Source: Sphingomonas sp. IC-56
Lineage (GTDB): Bacteria; Pseudomonadota; Alphaproteobacteria; Sphingomonadales; Sphingomonadaceae
Assembly: GCF_021043375.1 (NCBI RefSeq)
Contig: NZ_JAJNDV010000003.1
Span: 296,206 to 360,205 of the forward strand
Direction: 5' to 3'
Length of the DNA: 64,000 bases
In this document: positions 1 through 9,226 of the stretch, piece by piece
Numbering within the stretch: position 1 is the first letter of the stretch
How the letters are laid out: each line of letters starts with the position of its first letter
Made by a program: the position numbers and the translations under genes
The notes under the pieces: model-generated
What the model was told of the DNA's origin: nothing
The model's input: only the letters and a program-made list of their open reading frames with translations
The model's database searches: none

Positions 1-368
1 TCGATCATCGCCGGCATCGGCAGCTCAGGGTCGAGGCCGGTATCGCCCAGCCAGGGCCGCAACAGCTCGGCCAGCCGCGCGCGGTCGACTTCCGCCGCCC
101 GGACCACACCCGGCGTCTGACGAAGCGCGCGCAGCAGCGCGGCGGCCTGGCGATCGCGCGCCTGCGCGTCGGGTTCGACGATCTGCACGGTCAGACGCCC
201 GGTCAGCTGGCGGTCCATTTGCGCGGTGGCGGCGAACATGCCCAGGCCCAGCGCGCCGGCCAGCACGGTGAGGAACAGCATGATCGCCATGATCCAGGTC
301 ATGACGCGCGTGCGCCGCCCCGCGTCCAGCAGGCCACGGTCGCCGGTGCCGGGTCCGTATTCCACCAT
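1..368 (-). CDS. ftsX: Cell division protein FtsX, N-terminal part
   Basis: Partial gene cut by the left window edge; 122 codons are visible. FtsX is the membrane partner of the ABC ATPase FtsE. The complex sits at the division septum and controls peptidoglycan hydrolases from the cytoplasmic side. The visible part has a short cytoplasmic N-terminus, one membrane segment at about residues 23-45 (starting near VMTWIMAIMLFLT) and the beginning of the periplasmic loop, as expected for the family. Its ATG overlaps the ftsE stop by one base (TGATG), so the two are translationally coupled. The rest of the protein, including the other three membrane segments, lies outside the window. Confidence 0.88.
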   Translation of the reverse strand, partial: MVEYGPGTGDRGLLDAGRRTRVMTWIMAIMLFLTVLAGALGLGMFAATAQMDRQLTGRLTVQIVEPDAQARDRQAAALLRALRQTPGVVRAAEVDRARLAELLRPWLGDTGLDPELPMPAMI

Positions 369-1072
369 CAGACAGGCATCGGCGGCGGGTTGCGCAGTGC
401 GCCGGTGGGGTCGTTCAGCTGTCCCTTTTCGATCCGCATCATGTGCGCGGCGGGAATGCGGTTGATCAGGTGGAAGTCGTGGGTCGCCACCACCACCGTG
501 GTGCCCAGCCGGTTCAGCGATTCAAACAGGTGCAGCAGCCGCTCGGCCATTGCCGGATCGACGTTACCCGTCGGCTCGTCGGCAACCAGGATCTCAGGGC
601 GGCCGATCACGGCGCGCGCAATGGCGATGCGCTGCTGCTCGCCACCCGACAGCGTCGGCGGCTTGGCACGGCTGCGCTCGGTCAGCCCGACCCAGGCGAG
701 CATCTCGCGCACCGGCGCCTCGACATCGCTTTCGGGCACGCCGGCGACGCGCAGTGGCAGCGCGATGTTGTCATAGGCCGACAGATGCGGGACGAGCCGG
801 AAGTCCTGGAACACCACGCCGATGCGGCGGCGAAAGCCGGGCAGCCGCGCGCGGGGCAGGGCGCCGGCATCCTCGCCGAACAGCCGCACCACGCCGCGCG
901 ACGGGCGCTGGGCGAGGTAAAGCAGCTTGAGCAGCGATGTCTTGCCCGCGCCCGACGCGCCGGTGAGGAAATAAAACGCGCCGCTTTTTAGCGTGAAGCT
1001 GACGTCCGAGAGCGTCTCTGGCCCGCTGCCATAGCGCAGCCCGACATTCTCGAATTGGACGATATTGGCCAT
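368..1072 (-). CDS. ftsE: Cell division ABC transporter ATP-binding protein FtsE
   Basis: 234 residues, normal length for FtsE. ATPase of the FtsEX complex, which couples ATP hydrolysis to activation of septal peptidoglycan hydrolases. The chain shows Walker A (GASGAGKT, about residue 35), the ABC signature LSGGEQQR and Walker B (ILVADEPTG). The frame remains open upstream for 60 more codons, but those are arginine-rich and unlike the family. The chosen start, MANIVQFENVGLRYG, matches where FtsE proteins begin. The gene is divergent from the zinc-ribbon gene at 1251, leaving 178 bp for promoters. Confidence 0.9.
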   Translation of the reverse strand: MANIVQFENVGLRYGSGPETLSDVSFTLKSGAFYFLTGASGAGKTSLLKLLYLAQRPSRGVVRLFGEDAGALPRARLPGFRRRIGVVFQDFRLVPHLSAYDNIALPLRVAGVPESDVEAPVREMLAWVGLTERSRAKPPTLSGGEQQRIAIARAVIGRPEILVADEPTGNVDPAMAERLLHLFESLNRLGTTVVVATHDFHLINRIPAAHMMRIEKGQLNDPTGALRNPPPMPV

Positions 1073-1250
1073 GGGGTCGGCCGCCGGCTCCCTACTGTGC
1101 GTGGCGCAGCCATTGCACGTCCGCCCCATGTGCTCAAGCGGACCGCCCCGAATCGCACGGGGCCACGCGGCGCGGACTCTTGTGACGCCGATTCGAACGG
1201 GGTAGGTTCGCTGCGCCGGCCAGTGGGCAAGCCGGTGCTTGAGACGTTTC

Positions 1251-2036
1251 ATGATCCTCGAATGCAGCCAGTGCCGGACACGGTACCTCGTTCCCGATCA
1301 CGCCGTCGGCGCCGAGGGGCGCACGGTGCGGTGCGCCAATTGCAAGCACAGCTGGTTTCAGGCCCCTGCGGTTGCCGACTTCGCCCAGCGCGAGCTGCCG
1401 GTGGAGCCGGTGCAGCCTGCACCCACACCCGTTCCCACCCCCCCAGCACCGGAACCCGCGCCCGTGCCGCGCGCCACCGAACCCGTGCTGCCCCGCACCC
1501 GTCCTGTCGAACCGGCTGCGGCGGCGCGCAGGTTCGAGGATCCGCTCGCCGATGCGGGTCCTGAATATGATCCTTTCGCGCCGCGCCCGCCCTTCCGCCC
1601 GCGCAAGAACCCGGCACGCAAATGGACTGCGGCCGCGATCGTCGCGGGCGTGTCGATGCTGCTCGGCCTCGCCGCGATCCTGTATTCCGGCGCCCCCGGC
1701 ATCGCCGCGCAGCTGGGCCTCGGCATCGGTGGCCCGGTCGAAACCCCGCTGCTGTTCACAGACAAGAGCGTCGAGCTTAAGACCATGCCCAATGGCAGCG
1801 AGGCGCTGGTCGTCTCGGGCAAGATCCGCAATCCTACCGGCGACCGGCAACAGGTGCCCGATGTGCGCGTGGAGCTGCGCAACGCGTCGGACGATCTGGT
1901 CTATAGCTGGCGGATCACCCCGGAAAACCGTCAGCTCGCGCCCAATGGCCAGCTCGATTTCACTGGCGCCAAGGTCGACGTGCCGGCCAACGCCAAGGTC
2001 GTGCAGCTCAGCTTTGCAAGCGAGATCGGCGGCTGA
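1251..2036 (+). CDS. MJ0042-type zinc-ribbon membrane protein
   Basis: 261 residues. The N-terminus is a zinc ribbon with two CxxC pairs (CSQC and CANC within the first ~35 residues), as in MJ0042/DUF3719-type zinc-finger domains. A proline-rich linker, one membrane helix near residue 135 ([17 protein letters not shown]) and a C-terminal domain resembling DUF3426 follow. Proteins of this layout commonly sit next to ftsEX in sphingomonads, but their function is not known. ATG 1251 was preferred over the in-frame TTG four codons upstream because GAGA lies 7-10 bases ahead of it. The 3' end overlaps the convergent MATE gene by 29 bp. Confidence 0.8.
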   Translation: MILECSQCRTRYLVPDHAVGAEGRTVRCANCKHSWFQAPAVADFAQRELPVEPVQPAPTPVPTPPAPEPAPVPRATEPVLPRTRPVEPAAAARRFEDPLADAGPEYDPFAPRPPFRPRKNPARKWTAAAIVAGVSMLLGLAAILYSGAPGIAAQLGLGIGGPVETPLLFTDKSVELKTMPNGSEALVVSGKIRNPTGDRQQVPDVRVELRNASDDLVYSWRITPENRQLAPNGQLDFTGAKVDVPANAKVVQLSFASEIGG

Positions 2037-3366
2037 TCCAGGCGAAGCGGCTCCCATTGAGCAACGCCGCTGCGACCATGCCGATGCCCGAGGCGAGCAC
2101 CAGCCCGGTCGGCCCATAGCCGCTGCGCACCAGCCACAGCCCCGTGCCGCCCGTCACCACGAAAAAGGCGAGGATGCCGTTCACCCCCGCCGCGACCTGG
2201 TCGCCCAGCGAGCGTAGCGCATAGACGAACACCACCTGCACCCCGTCGAACAGGATGAACGGCGCCCAGATCGCCAGCATCGCCATGGAGAGCGCGTGCA
2301 CCCCCGCTCCGGCCGGGAACAGCTGGATGAATGGCCCCGGCATCACCACCAGCACCAGCGCGAGCAGCCCGGTCGCGAGCGCCGCCAGCACCGCGGCGAT
2401 CACCGTGCGCCCCGCCGCTGCCGCTGGCACACCCTCACCAACTGCATTGCCGACCCGCACCCCCGCCGCCGATCCCAGCCCCAACGCCACGGCAAAGGTG
2501 ACGTTGTGGATCGAGAACACGATCTGAAACGCATGCGCCTGCACGTCCCCCAGTTGGGTCGACAGCGCGATCAGGATCGCGAAGCCCACCAGCTCTAACC
2601 CTGACGCCACCGCCGGCACCACCCCGAACCCCAGCAGCCGCACCGCCCCCGCGAACGTCGCCGCGCTGGCAAAGTCGGACAGGTCCTTCACGCCGCGGGG
2701 CTCGGCCCGCGGCAATGTCCAGGCCGCCACAACCATCCCCACCGCGCCCAGCGCCGAGGCGATCGCCGTCGCCCCCGCAGCACCCACCGCACCTAAGGCC
2801 GGCAAGCCGAAATGCCCACCCGACATCGCCCAGGCGAGCAGCGCGTTGATCGGCAGGATCGCCAGATTGACCACCGTCACTCGCCTCGGCCGGCTCACCC
2901 CTTCCAGGAAGAAGCTCGCGGCGATGATCACCAGCTGGAACGGGTAGGCCAGCGCCATCACCCGCACCACCGCCGCGGCGGCGGGCGCGGTTTCCCGGGC
3001 CACGCCGATCCCGCGCAGCATCGGCCCGGGAAAGGCGAACAGGATCGCGCCGCTCACCAGCCCCAGCAGCACCGCCAGCGCCAACCCCTGGTGCAACACG
3101 CGTCCCGTCTCGCGCAGGTCGCCCGCGCCGTCTGCTCGCGACACATGCACCAGGATCCCGGTCAGCGCCCCCAGTCCCATGACGATGCCGGGAAAGGTGA
3201 TCGCCCGGCTCGCTCCCAGCGCTGCGGCCTCGTGCGCGCCGGTCAGCCCCACCACCGCCACGTCGGTGACGTGGAGGACCGTCCAGTTGAGGCTGGTCAG
3301 CATCACCGGCCATGCCAGCGCCAGGATGCGGCGCGTTTCGGCGCGAAGGGCAGGGGTCAGCAGCAT
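2008..3366 (-). CDS. MATE family efflux transporter
   Basis: 452 residues with about twelve hydrophobic segments, the normal size and topology for MATE (multi-antimicrobial extrusion) antiporters. These export drugs or metabolites through the inner membrane in exchange for Na+ or H+. The N-terminal region ([19 protein letters not shown]) aligns with the first MATE helix. The substrate cannot be told from sequence. The frame stays open far upstream, antisense to the TonB receptor gene, but the transporter fold begins at this ATG. The gene converges with the zinc-ribbon gene and shares its last 29 bp. Confidence 0.88.
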   Translation of the reverse strand: MLLTPALRAETRRILALAWPVMLTSLNWTVLHVTDVAVVGLTGAHEAAALGASRAITFPGIVMGLGALTGILVHVSRADGAGDLRETGRVLHQGLALAVLLGLVSGAILFAFPGPMLRGIGVARETAPAAAAVVRVMALAYPFQLVIIAASFFLEGVSRPRRVTVVNLAILPINALLAWAMSGGHFGLPALGAVGAAGATAIASALGAVGMVVAAWTLPRAEPRGVKDLSDFASAATFAGAVRLLGFGVVPAVASGLELVGFAILIALSTQLGDVQAHAFQIVFSIHNVTFAVALGLGSAAGVRVGNAVGEGVPAAAAGRTVIAAVLAALATGLLALVLVVMPGPFIQLFPAGAGVHALSMAMLAIWAPFILFDGVQVVFVYALRSLGDQVAAGVNGILAFFVVTGGTGLWLVRSGYGPTGLVLASGIGMVAAALLNGSRFAWISRRSRLQS

Positions 3367-3417
3367 CGCCGCTGGCTTAGGGGGCCATGCGGATCGAGGA
3401 AAGTGCACAAACCCCGC

Positions 3418-3446
3418 TTGCCATGCCCCGGACCGCCTGCTAGGGG
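3418..3446 (+). promoter_or_regulatory. Probable sigma-70-type promoter of tRNA-Leu
   Basis: TTGCCA at 3418-3423 and TAGGGG at 3441-3446 with a 17-base spacer, about 45 bases upstream of the tRNA. A small hairpin (CCGTCGG/CCGACGG, 3462-3480) lies between this promoter and the mature 5' end. The -10 hexamer is a poor match, so this is a candidate only. Confidence 0.42.
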
Positions 3447-3490
3447 CCGCTGCCTTACCAGCCGTCGGGGTCTCCGACGGAGTTTCACGT

Positions 3491-3577
3491 GCGGTCGTGG
3501 CGGAACTGGTAGACGCGCAACGTTGAGGTCGTTGTGGCCGAAAGGCCGTGGAAGTTCGAGTCTTCTCGACCGCACCA
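3491..3577 (+). tRNA. tRNA-Leu(GAG)
   Basis: 87 bases including an encoded CCA. The acceptor stem GCGGTCG/CGACCGC closes perfectly (3491-3497 with 3567-3573). The anticodon stem CAACG/CGTTG encloses loop TTGAGGT, giving anticodon GAG, which reads CUC and CUU. The long variable arm (TGGCCGAAAGGCC) is the class II feature expected for leucine tRNAs. Confidence 0.97.
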
Positions 3578-3589
3578 GAAACCAAAAGC

Positions 3590-3617
3590 GGCGCCCTTCG
3601 GGGCGCCGTTCTTTTTT
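3590..3617 (+). terminator. Rho-independent terminator after tRNA-Leu
   Basis: Perfect 7-bp stem GGCGCCC / GGGCGCC with a TTCG tetraloop, followed by GTTCTTTTTT. It lies 12 bases after the CCA end of the tRNA. Confidence 0.93.
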
Positions 3618-3729
3618 CAGCCCATTCTTTTCCTGGCCTGGCACAATTCTGCGACAACTCGCTTGTAGCCGGCGAACCAGAGGCGGACCCGGTGTTTGCG
3701 GCCCGCAGGTAAGATTCGGAGTATGTGCG

Positions 3730-6723
3730 ATGCGTAAGTGGGGATGCGCGGTGGCGGGCCTGATGGTCGGCGCGATGCCGGCGCTCGCGCAGGCACAGGA
3801 ACAGCCGACGACGACGGCTCCCGCCGACGCCCCGGCCCACCCAGCCGACAAAGCGGGTCCCGCCGTGGACGAGCCGGTGGACGAATCCATTGAGGAAGTG
3901 GTGGTCACCGGCACGGTGCGCGGCGCGGTGCCCGGCGACATCAAGCCCGAGGAGCAGCTCGGGCCCTCCGAGATCCGCGCCTATGGCGCTTCCAGCGTGT
4001 CCGAACTGATCACGCAGCTTTCGGCCCAGCTCGGCACCGGTCAGGGCCGCGGCGGCGAACGCCCGGTAGTGCTGCTCAGCGGCCGCCGCTCCAGCTTCAG
4101 CGAAGTACGCGACATCCCGCCCGAGGCGCTCGAGCGTGTCGACATCCTGCCCGAGGAAGTCGCGCTCAAATATGGCTACACCGCCACGCAAAAGGTCATC
4201 AACTTTGTGCTGCGTCCGCGCTTCGCCGCGCTCGCGACCGAGATCGAGGGCCGGATGCCCACCGCTGGCGGCAATGCCGGTGGCCGTGGCGAGGCGAAGG
4301 TCGATGTGATCCGCCGCGACGAACGCATCAACCTCACCGTCCAGTACGACCAGTCCTCGGGCATCCTCGAAAGCGAGCGGGGCGTGTCGCGCTCGGACGG
4401 CTCGCTCTACGATCTGCGCGGCAACATCACCGCACTTGGCGGCGGCGAGATTGATCCGGCGCTGAGCGCGCTCGCTGGCGGCGCGGTCAGCATCGTGGGT
4501 GTGCCCGATGCCGCGGCGGGCGGGCCGCTGGGGCTTGGCGCCTTCGCGGCTGGTGCCAACCGCGCCAATGTCACCGATCTCACCGACGTCCGCACGCTGG
4601 TGAACCCCCAGAAGAACCTGTCGATTGGCGGCGTGTACAGCCGGCCCTTGACGGACAAGATCCGTGCCAGCGCCAATTTCCGCGTCGACGGCACCGAAAG
4701 CAGCGCGCTGCTCGGCCTGCCCAGCTATGCGCTGCGCCTTCCCGCCGGCAGCCCCTATTCGCCCTTTGGCCAGGACGTGCAGCTGCTGCGCTATTATGAT
4801 GGCGGCGCTCCGCTCACCCGCGCCAGCAGCTCGCGCGCGTATCATGGCGAAGTGACGGTCAACGGCGATGGCACGCCCTGGGCGAACAGCTGGCGCTGGT
4901 CGCTGAACGCGCTCTACGATGTGTCCACCAACGATGCGACCACTGACCGCGGCATCGATCCAACCGGCCTTCAAGCGCTGCTCGACGCGCGGTCGCCCGG
5001 CGTCAATCCGTTCGGCCCGCTCGTGCCGTCGCTGTTCACATCGCGTCTCGATGACACCAGCCATTCGCGCAACGGCGATGCGCGCATCGATCTGCTCACC
5101 AATGGCGCCTTGTTCAAGCTCCCGGCTGGCGACGTCAATGCCAGCATCCGCGTCAGCGGCCGCTTCCAGGACCTGTCGAGCGAATCCTTCCGCAACGGTG
5201 TGGCCCGCACCGCCGATATTTCGCGCGACACCGGCAGCATCCGCGCCAATCTCGACCTGCCGATTTCCAGCCGCCGCCGCGAAGTGCTCTCCGCGATCGG
5301 CGACCTGTCGCTCAACGCCAATTTCGAGGCCGAGGAGCTTTCCGATTTCGGCCGCCTGACCAGCACCGGCTATGGCTTCAACTGGTCGCCCATCGAGCCA
5401 GTACGCGCGATCGTCAGCTGGACGCGGGACAGCAATGCGCCCAGCCCCGGTAATCTCGGCGATCCGCTGTTGGTCACGCCCAATGTCCGCGTGTTCGATT
5501 ATGTGCGCGGCCAGAGCGTGGAGGTTTCTTCCATCACCGGCGGCAACCCGCTGCTGTCCGCCGACACGCGCCGCGTCTTCAAGCTGGGCCTCAATGTCCG
5601 TCCCTTGAAGGAAACCAATCTCAACCTGATCGCCAACTACACCAACCAGCGTTATCGCAACACGACCGGCAGCCTTCCCGGCGCCACCGCTGAAGTCGAG
5701 GCAGCGTTTCCGGACCGCTTCGTACGAGACCTGGACGGGCGCCTGACCAGCATCGATCTGCGCCCGATCAACTTCGCGCGCTATGATCGCAAGGAATTGC
5801 GCTGGGGCTTCAATCTGTTTCTGCCGATCGCTTCACCGGCGCAGAAGCGCCAGCAGGCGCGCTTCGCGCAAGTGCGCACCGCGATGCAGGAGGCGCGCCG
5901 CACCGGCCAGCCCTTGCCGCCCGAACTGACTGCGCAGGTCGAACAGTTCCGCAAGCTGGGGCAGCAGCCAAGCCTGTTCGGCAGCAACCAGCGCGGCGCA
6001 GGCCGGAACCGGGGCGAGGGCGGGCAGGGGCCGAACCAGCCCCAGGCTGAGGCTACGCCGCCCACAGCCGCAGGCGCGGCGCCTGTTCCGGGCGGCGCCA
6101 CGCCCCCGGCACAGGCGGAGGGGCAGGGCCCCGACGCGGCGGCAGCGGCGCGGCCGCGCGGCGGCCCGGGTGGCTTTGGTGGCCGTGGCGGCTTTGGCGG
6201 CGGGCGTGGCGGTCCGGGCGGCCGAGGCGGCGGCAATGTCGTGCAGTTCAGCCTCTATCACACCTGGGTGTTCCAGGATGAGCGGCTGATCCGCGAAGGC
6301 CTTCCCGTGCTCGACTATCTGAACGGCGCGGCGTCCAGCAATCTGTCGGGCGGCACGCCTGCGCACAGCATCCAGTTCCAGAGCGGTGTTCAGCGCGACG
6401 GGTTGCGCCTGCGGCTGGAGGGCAATTGGGAGAGCGGAAGCCAAGTGGCGACCGGCACGCTCGGCAGCGGGGACACGCTCAACTTCGGCAGCCTGACGCG
6501 ATTCAACCTGGTGGCCCAGGCCGATCTCGGCCAGCAGGTCGATCTGTTGCTCAAGCACCCCTGGCTGCGCGGCACCCGCGTCAGCCTGCGCGTCGACAAT
6601 CTGTTCGACGCGCGCCGCCGCGTCACCGACGAAGCGGGCGTCGTCCCCAACGCCTATCAGCCCAACCTGCTCGATCCTACCGGCCGCACGGTGCGGCTGA
6701 CGCTGCGCAAGCTGTTCTTCTGA
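3730..6723 (+). CDS. TonB-dependent receptor with Gly/Arg-rich insertion
   Basis: 997 residues. An N-terminal Sec signal (MRKWGCAVAGLMVGAMPALAQAQ) is followed by a plug domain near residues 55-160 and a long beta-barrel ending in ...RKLFF. The terminal Phe is the usual outer-membrane protein signature, and the family takes up large ligands using TonB energy. Residues ~703-835 (about nt 5839-6237) are unusual: a charged helical stretch, an Ala/Pro/Gln-rich segment, then a Gly/Arg-rich run of GGFGGRGG-type repeats, apparently inside a barrel loop. The ligand is unknown. The longer upstream frame runs through the tRNA and was discarded; the start was set by the signal peptide. Confidence 0.85.
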   Translation: MRKWGCAVAGLMVGAMPALAQAQEQPTTTAPADAPAHPADKAGPAVDEPVDESIEEVVVTGTVRGAVPGDIKPEEQLGPSEIRAYGASSVSELITQLSAQLGTGQGRGGERPVVLLSGRRSSFSEVRDIPPEALERVDILPEEVALKYGYTATQKVINFVLRPRFAALATEIEGRMPTAGGNAGGRGEAKVDVIRRDERINLTVQYDQSSGILESERGVSRSDGSLYDLRGNITALGGGEIDPALSALAGGAVSIVGVPDAAAGGPLGLGAFAAGANRANVTDLTDVRTLVNPQKNLSIGGVYSRPLTDKIRASANFRVDGTESSALLGLPSYALRLPAGSPYSPFGQDVQLLRYYDGGAPLTRASSSRAYHGEVTVNGDGTPWANSWRWSLNALYDVSTNDATTDRGIDPTGLQALLDARSPGVNPFGPLVPSLFTSRLDDTSHSRNGDARIDLLTNGALFKLPAGDVNASIRVSGRFQDLSSESFRNGVARTADISRDTGSIRANLDLPISSRRREVLSAIGDLSLNANFEAEELSDFGRLTSTGYGFNWSPIEPVRAIVSWTRDSNAPSPGNLGDPLLVTPNVRVFDYVRGQSVEVSSITGGNPLLSADTRRVFKLGLNVRPLKETNLNLIANYTNQRYRNTTGSLPGATAEVEAAFPDRFVRDLDGRLTSIDLRPINFARYDRKELRWGFNLFLPIASPAQKRQQARFAQVRTAMQEARRTGQPLPPELTAQVEQFRKLGQQPSLFGSNQRGAGRNRGEGGQGPNQPQAEATPPTAAGAAPVPGGATPPAQAEGQGPDAAAAARPRGGPGGFGGRGGFGGGRGGPGGRGGGNVVQFSLYHTWVFQDERLIREGLPVLDYLNGAASSNLSGGTPAHSIQFQSGVQRDGLRLRLEGNWESGSQVATGTLGSGDTLNFGSLTRFNLVAQADLGQQVDLLLKHPWLRGTRVSLRVDNLFDARRRVTDEAGVVPNAYQPNLLDPTGRTVRLTLRKLFF

Positions 6724-6732
6724 CCCGCGCAG

Positions 6733-6763
6733 GCCCTGCGGCGCTGGCGTGCCGCAGGGCTTT
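6733..6763 (+). terminator. Likely terminator of the TonB receptor gene
   Basis: Perfect 10-bp stem GCCCTGCGGC (6733-6742) / GCCGCAGGGC (6751-6760) with an 8-base loop, starting 10 bases after the stop codon. The following T-tract is only TTT, so termination may be partial. Confidence 0.6.
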
Positions 6764-6780
6764 GGGTTAGCGGAGGCAGC

Positions 6781-7317
6781 ATGAGTCAGCCTCACATCGT
6801 CGCGCTTGGCGGCACGCTTCGCACCGAATCGACGACCGGCCGGCTGCTCGCTGCGACGCTTGCCGCGGCGCAAGCACGCGGCGCGCGCACGACGCTGCTG
6901 ACCGGGGATGCCATCGCCTTCCCGCACTACGAACCGGGCATGGGCGCGGGCAATCCCGTCATTGCCCAGTATCTTGAGGCGTTGCGCACCGCCGACGCGG
7001 TAATCGTCGGCTCACCGGGCTATCACGGCACGCTGTCCGGGCTGGTGAAGACTGCGCTCGATTATGTCGAAGAACTGCGTACGGACGACCGCGTCTATTT
7101 CGACGGCCTGCCCGTCGGCCTGATCGCCACCGCCGGCGGCTGGCAGGCAGCCGTCTCGACGCTCCACGCCCTGCGCACGATCATCCACTCGCTGCGCGGC
7201 TGGCCAACCCCGCTTGGCCTGGCGATCAACACCAGCGAACCCGGCGACGCCATCGCCCGCTCGGCAGCCCCCATCGACACCATGGTCGCCCAGATCTTCG
7301 GCTTCCTCAACCGCTGA
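6781..7317 (+). CDS. NADPH-dependent FMN reductase family protein
   Basis: 178 residues, a single flavodoxin-like fold of the NADPH-dependent FMN reductase (SsuE/ArsH-like) superfamily. The N-terminal IVALGGTLRTESTT phosphate-binding loop and the SPGYHGTLSGLVKTALDYVEEL segment are the FMN-site hallmarks. It probably reduces free FMN or quinone-like substrates in the cytoplasm; the physiological partner is not evident. A good GGAGG ribosome binding site lies 6 bases ahead of the ATG. It stands alone after the TonB receptor terminator. Confidence 0.85.
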   Translation: MSQPHIVALGGTLRTESTTGRLLAATLAAAQARGARTTLLTGDAIAFPHYEPGMGAGNPVIAQYLEALRTADAVIVGSPGYHGTLSGLVKTALDYVEELRTDDRVYFDGLPVGLIATAGGWQAAVSTLHALRTIIHSLRGWPTPLGLAINTSEPGDAIARSAAPIDTMVAQIFGFLNR

Positions 7318-7328
7318 GCCAAGCCCGC

Positions 7329-7361
7329 CCAGTTCCCCGGCGAAGGCCGGGGCCCAGCTGC
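7329..7361. repeat. Family C intergenic repeat, single arm
   Basis: A stretch with the core AGTTCCCCGGCGAAGGCCGG that recurs almost exactly at 54034-54068 and, inverted, at 54112-54136. The core is itself partly palindromic (CCCCGGC...GCCGGGG). Confidence 0.7.
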
Positions 7362-7393
7362 AACGCGTCACGATCAGCCGCACCCCACCCCCC

Positions 7394-7485
7394 CGTCATC
7401 CCGGCCTTGAGCCGGGATCCCGCTTCTTCTTCTGAGGGCCGGCAAGAAAGGCAGCGGGACCCCGGCTCAAGGCCGGGGTGACGAG
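7394..7485. repeat. Family A intergenic inverted repeat
   Basis: Two arms in opposite orientation: CCCGGCCTTGAGCCGGGATC (from 7400) and its near-complement around 7462-7479, separated by ~25 bases. A second copy lies at 53841-53924. The arms can form a long hairpin. It sits between the ends of the FMN reductase and CorA genes, which converge, and may help stop transcription. Confidence 0.8.
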
Positions 7486-7517
7486 GGTGCTATAGGCAGG
7501 ACTTCCGCATCAACCCC

Positions 7518-8471
7518 TCAAGTCTCAAACCAATGCCGCCGCAGGAAATAAGCGGCGATCCCCACCGCCATCACCACGCACACCGCAACCACGCCCCAGA
7601 ACGCCCAAGGCGCATGCGCGAAGGGAATGCCCTCGACGTTCATGCCCAACAGCCCGGTCAGAAACGTCAGCGGCAAAAACACCATCGCCACCACTGCGAT
7701 CAACAGTGAGCGTTGGTCGATCTGTTCCGCGCGCAGGTCAGTGAGTGATTCGTGCATCAGCGCCGCACGCTCGCGGATGCTCTCCAGTTCTTCGGCCATG
7801 CGCGCCGCGCGGTCGGCGGCGGCGTTCAGGTGCAGCCGGTCGTCGTCGCGCAGCCACTCGACGGGCAGCGTGGCCAGTCGCTCCAGCGCGGCACGCTGCG
7901 GATTGATGAAGCGGCGATAGCCGATCGCTTGCGTGCGCGCCTTATTCACGCTGCGGCGCAAATCGAACACCTGCCTGCTGGCGATCTGCTCCTCGCATTC
8001 GTCCAGCGAGTCGCCCAGATCGGCGACCACTGGGTCGAGTTCCTCGGTGATCGCCTGGGCGATCGCGGCGATCAGGTCGCCCGGGTCCAGGATCTCGCCG
8101 GCCTCGACCTGCTTGCGCACTGGATCAAGGGCATTGAGCGGCTTGCGGGTGACCGAGAATACATGACCGCCCTGCGCATAGATGCGGATCGATGCGAGCG
8201 GGTCGGAACTGGCGAGCGCCTCGGAAGACAGGCCGCGCAGGTTGATCACCGCGCCATCGCCCACCGCATCGCAGCGCGGCCGCGTTTCCGCGGCGGTCAG
8301 CGCTTCCAGCACGATCGAACCTAGCTGCGCTTCGCCGCCCAGCCACGCCTTGGCGCGCTCGTCATTGGTGGTCAGGTGCGTCCAGCTGAGGTCGGCCTGG
8401 TCGTGCAGCGCCTCGCGCAGCGTCGTTTTGCGCGTCTTGCCGTCATGGACGACATAGGCAAAGCCGCTCAC
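7518..8471 (-). CDS. CorA/ZntB-family divalent cation transporter
   Basis: 317 residues. A large soluble N-terminal funnel domain is followed by two C-terminal membrane helices. The first ends in the family signature GMN (LTGLLGMNVEGIPF), and the short tail HWFET matches CorA-type proteins. The family moves Mg2+, or Zn2+ in ZntB; the sequence does not decide which. The start is taken as GTG 8471, which overlaps the upstream siroheme gene stop in a GTGA arrangement. A longer frame exists upstream but runs inside that gene. Confidence 0.87.
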   Translation of the reverse strand: MSGFAYVVHDGKTRKTTLREALHDQADLSWTHLTTNDERAKAWLGGEAQLGSIVLEALTAAETRPRCDAVGDGAVINLRGLSSEALASSDPLASIRIYAQGGHVFSVTRKPLNALDPVRKQVEAGEILDPGDLIAAIAQAITEELDPVVADLGDSLDECEEQIASRQVFDLRRSVNKARTQAIGYRRFINPQRAALERLATLPVEWLRDDDRLHLNAAADRAARMAEELESIRERAALMHESLTDLRAEQIDQRSLLIAVVAMVFLPLTFLTGLLGMNVEGIPFAHAPWAFWGVVAVCVVMAVGIAAYFLRRHWFET

Positions 8472-9226
8472 CGCGCCATCTCCAGATCCACCGATATGCC
8501 CTCGCCCGGCTCGGCAGGCGGTGCCGGACATGCGATGCGAATCGCGTCGGCGCGGGCACGCTCTACTATCGCCGCAGGCACGTCGGGCCGGTGGAACACC
8601 CGGTCCGCCCGTGCCAGAAACCGCGCCTGCCGTAACGTCAGATCATCGGGATCGCCCGATTGAAGCCGGAAGCGCACCAGCGAACTAGAGGGGGTTTCCC
8701 CCTCCGCCAGCCACTTGTCGACCGCCTCTACGTCACACTCTACCATCGGGTCGAGCGGCCCGCCAAACGCCTCGGCCAATGCCCTGCGCCGCACGCCGCC
8801 ATCGGGCCACCGCGCCCGCATCTTGCCCCGCGCGGCGTGCAACGCTTCGGCCAATCGCCCGAGCCCTGCGGGCAGCAACAGCTCCAGCCGCTGCCGCAAC
8901 GCCGCGGCCAATCCCGCCGAAACCCCAGCAGTCCCGATCGCCACCAGCACTGGCGACCGGTCGACGATCGCCGGCACCGTGAAGTCGCAAAGCTCCGGCC
9001 GATCGACCGTGTTCACCAGCACGCCCCGCGCCCGAAGCGCCGCCACTGTCGCCTCGGGTTCGTCCAAGGCGACAACCGCCAGGCTCGCCTGATCCTCAAG
9101 TCCGACGATCGCCGCACCGGCCCGCTCCAGCAGCCGCCGCTTGGCGTCGGCGGCTTCGCCTTCGCCGACCAGGATCACCGGCCGCCCCGCCAGTTTCACG
9201 AACAAGGCCAGGGCGGGCAGTGTCAC
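8468..9226 (-). CDS. Siroheme synthase N-terminal module with truncated methyltransferase tail
   Basis: 252 residues. Residues ~1-150 form a CysG-N/Met8-like precorrin-2 dehydrogenase and sirohydrochlorin ferrochelatase domain (dinucleotide loop VILVGEGEAA, then VGLAAAL-type dimerisation helices). Residues ~180-235 resemble only the first ~45 residues of the uroporphyrinogen-III methyltransferase domain (GDPDDLTLRQARFLARAD), and the remaining ~190 residues of that domain are missing. It starts with GTG overlapping the lysA stop (GTGA). Full-length CysG is about 460 residues. The protein probably makes siroheme only if the methylation is supplied elsewhere. Confidence 0.75.
   Translation of the reverse strand: MTLPALALFVKLAGRPVILVGEGEAADAKRRLLERAGAAIVGLEDQASLAVVALDEPEATVAALRARGVLVNTVDRPELCDFTVPAIVDRSPVLVAIGTAGVSAGLAAALRQRLELLLPAGLGRLAEALHAARGKMRARWPDGGVRRRALAEAFGGPLDPMVECDVEAVDKWLAEGETPSSSLVRFRLQSGDPDDLTLRQARFLARADRVFHRPDVPAAIVERARADAIRIACPAPPAEPGEGISVDLEMAR

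Noticed and set aside
3367..5064. Long minus-strand open frame running antisense to the TonB receptor gene, in frame with the MATE transporter
   Set aside because: It is an extension without family similarity, crosses the tRNA-Leu gene, and is explained by the codon bias of a high-GC genome. The transporter fold starts at 3366.
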